A stretch of 64,000 nt of DNA from Mycolicibacterium sp. CBMA 234. Lineage in GTDB: Bacteria > Actinomycetota > Actinomycetes > Mycobacteriales > Mycobacteriaceae. A program made the position numbers and the translations under genes. Shown here piece after piece: positions 62,140 to 64,000 of this stretch. The notes beneath the pieces are model-generated. The model did no database searches. It was not told the origin of the DNA and saw nothing but the letters and a program-made list of their open reading frames with translations. Position 1 is the stretch's first letter. Each line of letters opens with the position of its first letter. The stretch covers positions 53,543-117,542 of the forward strand of contig NZ_MPKW01000021.1 of the NCBI RefSeq assembly GCF_009729415.1. The letters run 5' to 3'.

Positions 62140-63289
62140 CTCCCGTCAGTGCCTGCCCGATCACCAACTGGTGTACCTCGGACGTGCCCTCGTAGGTCAG
62201 CACCGACTCGAGATTGTTGGCGTGCCGAATCACTGGGTACTCGAGGGTGATTCCATTGGCGCCCAACAGGGTTCGGCACTGGCGTGCGATCTTGATGGCT
62301 TCGCGCACGTTGTTCAACTTGCCGACGCTGACCTGCTCGGGCTGAATTTTCCCGGCGTCCTTGAGCCGGCCGAGCTGCAAGGCGAGCAGCTGTGCCTTAC
62401 CCAGCTCGACGGCCATGTCCGCGATCTTGGCTTGGGTCAGTTGGTATTCCGCGAGGGTCTTGTCGAACACCATGCGGGTGCCGACGTAATCCAGCGTCGC
62501 CTGCAGACAGTCGCGAGCCGCGCCCACCGCGCCGAACACGATGCCGAACCGCGCCTCCGACAGACAACTCAACGGACCGGACAGGCCACGTGCGCCGGGC
62601 AGCCGAGCGGACTCGGGCAGACGCACGTCGTCCAAGCTGAATTCCGAGGTGACCGAGGCCCGCAGCGACATCTTGCGCGTCATCTCCCGCGCGCTGAATC
62701 CCGGTGTATCGGTGGGTACCGCGAACCCCAGCACGCCTTCCTCGGCCCGGGCCCACACCACCGCGACGTCCGCGACCGACGCATTGGTGATCCACATCTT
62801 CGATCCATTAAGTACCCAGTCGCCGCCGTCGCGGCGGGCGGTGGTGCGCATACCGCCGGGGTTGGAGCCGAAGTCCGGTTCGGTGAGTCCGAAACACCCG
62901 ATCAGGTCGCCGGCCGCCATCCCGGGCAGCCACTGCTCGCGCTGTTCCTCGCTGCCCCAGTGATGGATCGCGAACATTGCCAGTGACCCTTGCACCGAAA
63001 CCAGCGAACGAATGCCGCTGTCGACGGCCTCCAGTTCCTGGCACACCAGGCCGTAGGCCGTCGCACTGGAACCACTGCAGCCGTAGCCGGTGAGGTGCAT
63101 GCCGAGCAGGCCCAGCTTGCCGACCTCCGTGGCGATTTCCCGCACCGGCACCGAGCCGCTTTCGAACCACTCGGCGATGAAGGGCCGCAGCCGCTGCTCG
63201 CCGAACTGCCGCACCATGGCGCGTAATTCGAGGTCCTCGGGGCTCAGCAGATCGTCAGTGCCGAGCAGGTTGTCGATCGAGGCAGTCAT
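62123..63289 (-). CDS. acyl-CoA dehydrogenase, glutaryl-CoA-dehydrogenase-like
   Basis: 388 aa. Acyl-CoA dehydrogenase domains: GCFGLTEPDFGSNPGGM (FAD/substrate), WVLNGSKMWITNASVADVAVVWA, a middle beta domain, and a C-terminal four-helix bundle with catalytic Glu in VLTYEGTSEVHQLVIGQ, the glutaryl-CoA dehydrogenase-type position. Oxidises an acyl-CoA, with FAD. A fadE of the FadE7 type is possible; no symbol given. Confidence 0.9.
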   Translation of the reverse strand: MTASIDNLLGTDDLLSPEDLELRAMVRQFGEQRLRPFIAEWFESGSVPVREIATEVGKLGLLGMHLTGYGCSGSSATAYGLVCQELEAVDSGIRSLVSVQGSLAMFAIHHWGSEEQREQWLPGMAAGDLIGCFGLTEPDFGSNPGGMRTTARRDGGDWVLNGSKMWITNASVADVAVVWARAEEGVLGFAVPTDTPGFSAREMTRKMSLRASVTSEFSLDDVRLPESARLPGARGLSGPLSCLSEARFGIVFGAVGAARDCLQATLDYVGTRMVFDKTLAEYQLTQAKIADMAVELGKAQLLALQLGRLKDAGKIQPEQVSVGKLNNVREAIKIARQCRTLLGANGITLEYPVIRHANNLESVLTYEGTSEVHQLVIGQALTGVSAFR

Positions 63290-63377
63290 GGAGCAGTTCT
63301 ACACCGCGAGTTCGTCGTATCGCGACTGTAGGACCCGGCTACGCTGAGCGTTCAGGATTCACACAGGCAGGGGGACG

Positions 63378-63869
63378 ATGACGGACTACGAGCAGAAGCA
63401 GGGGGGCTCAGACCCTGTGCTGCCGCAGAGCGGATTCGGGGCGGGGTACAGCGTCGGTGGACCCGAAACTCCGGTCCCGGCCTATGGTTTCGAGCCATCG
63501 CCACCGCTGCCACCGGTCACGCCGTATCCGCCTGCGCCCCAGGGATATCCGGGGATGCCGCCGGCCATGCCCGTGATGCCGATGCCCATCGGCTACCCGC
63601 CGGCGCGGGGCACCAACGGGTTGGCCATTGCCTCGTTGGTCTGTTCGTTGCTCGGCCTCGTGACGTGCGCCGCTACCTCGATCCTCGGGGTGATCTTCGG
63701 CCACATCGCCAACTCGCAGATCAAGCGGACCGGTGAAGAAGGCCAGGGCATGGCCATTGCCGGCCTCATCGTCGGCTATATCGGGGTGGCGCTCCTACTG
63801 GTGGGGGTGTTGTTCTACTTCGGCTTGATCGCTGTCATATTGGGCAGCAGCCACACCAGCACTTACTAG
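63378..63869 (+). CDS. DUF4190-domain membrane protein with proline-rich head
   Basis: 163 aa. N-terminal Pro/Gly/Tyr/Met-rich segment (about 15-75: PSPPLPPVTPYPPAPQGYPG), then the DUF4190 pattern NGLAIASLVCSLLGLVTCA, GVIFGHIANSQIKRTGEEGQGMAIAGLIVGYIGVALLL, two membrane helices. Possible surface or envelope protein; role unknown. Ribosome box GGGGGACG before the ATG. Confidence 0.85.
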   Translation: MTDYEQKQGGSDPVLPQSGFGAGYSVGGPETPVPAYGFEPSPPLPPVTPYPPAPQGYPGMPPAMPVMPMPIGYPPARGTNGLAIASLVCSLLGLVTCAATSILGVIFGHIANSQIKRTGEEGQGMAIAGLIVGYIGVALLLVGVLFYFGLIAVILGSSHTSTY

Positions 63870-63890
63870 CACCGGAAGGTCGACGCAGCG

Positions 63891-64000
63891 ATGTCGTATC
63901 CGTATCAACCCGGCGATGGGTCGGGCCAGCAGCCGGGCGAATCCCCGTTCGGACAGGGTTACCCCTACGGCGGTGACGCGACGCCGAGCGTCCCGCCGAT
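63891..64000 (+). CDS. start of another proline/glutamine-rich protein (cut by window end)
   Basis: ATG at 63891, 21 bp after the previous stop, with GGAAGG upstream. The first 36 codons encode YPYQPGDGSGQQPGESPFGQ-like composition and then TPSVPP, matching the low-complexity head of DUF4190-type proteins. Probably a second tandem gene. Confidence 0.65.
   Translation, partial: MSYPYQPGDGSGQQPGESPFGQGYPYGGDATPSVPP

Overview
The window is high-GC actinobacterial chromosome, almost certainly from a mycobacterium (Mycobacteriaceae, probably a Mycolicibacterium-type species). The signs are an MCE-family protein, a cutinase, an LCP ligase, an LpqV-type lipoprotein, DUF5313/DUF3349/DUF3060 proteins, frequent GTG starts, many 4-bp ATGA/GTGA gene overlaps, and a block from about 33.8 to 62.1 kb whose gene order follows, with insertions, the M. 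tuberculosis Rv1057-Rv1078 neighbourhood as I remember it. No prophage, insertion sequence or CRISPR array was seen.

Layout. 0-10.1 kb (minus strand): the N-terminal 600 residues of an Rv2531c-like Orn/Lys/Arg decarboxylase, then the high-affinity potassium operon in the order [27-aa membrane peptide]-kdpF-kdpA-kdpB-kdpC-kdpD-kdpE. 10.4-17.1 kb: an OhrR-type MarR regulator with a palindromic operator, a CGNR regulator divergent from an AhpD-like/DUF1348 pair, a lipoprotein, a tRNA-Leu(UAA) with an unusually short variable loop, a PhoU protein and small mycobacterial hypotheticals. 17.1-25.1 kb: cutinase, a terpene-cyclase-like protein coupled to a CitE-like lyase, an MDR dehydrogenase, an orphan MCE protein, a lipoprotein and a large LuxR-type ATPase regulator. 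25.1-28.8 kb: a tightly overlapping four-gene operon with a DyP-type peroxidase, two unrecognised proteins and a bile-acid-symporter-family transporter. 29.6-33.4 kb: a CitA/DctB-type two-component system divergent from a DctA-like dicarboxylate symporter, with TGAACG repeats between them.

33.8-64 kb: beta-propeller (Rv1057-like), FadD14-like ligase, a hydrolase/TetR pair, an SCP2-type thiolase divergent from an Rv1059-like oxidoreductase across a perfect KstR-type palindrome, an alcohol dehydrogenase, two convergent patatins, an LCP protein, lpqV, a cysteine dioxygenase-rhodanese operon preceded by a 14-codon Cys-Cys leader peptide, a membrane alpha/beta hydrolase, echA8, echA9, a Bax inhibitor-1 protein, purT, fadA3, an SGNH hydrolase, lipU, cbs, a proline-rich membrane protein followed by two coupled RDD proteins, an acyl-CoA dehydrogenase and two proline-rich/DUF4190-type genes, the last cut by the window end.

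The themes are ion and dicarboxylate uptake under two-component control, lipid/CoA-ester catabolism (ligase, thiolases, hydratases, dehydrogenase, lipases) and sulfur amino acid metabolism (cbs, cysteine dioxygenase, rhodanese). The best candidates for follow-up are the Cys-Cys leader attenuator at 47.6 kb, the DyP operon, the extra peptide ahead of kdpF, the enlarged cysteine-containing KdpC and the KstR-type operator. All calls are from reading the sequence; no database search was possible.
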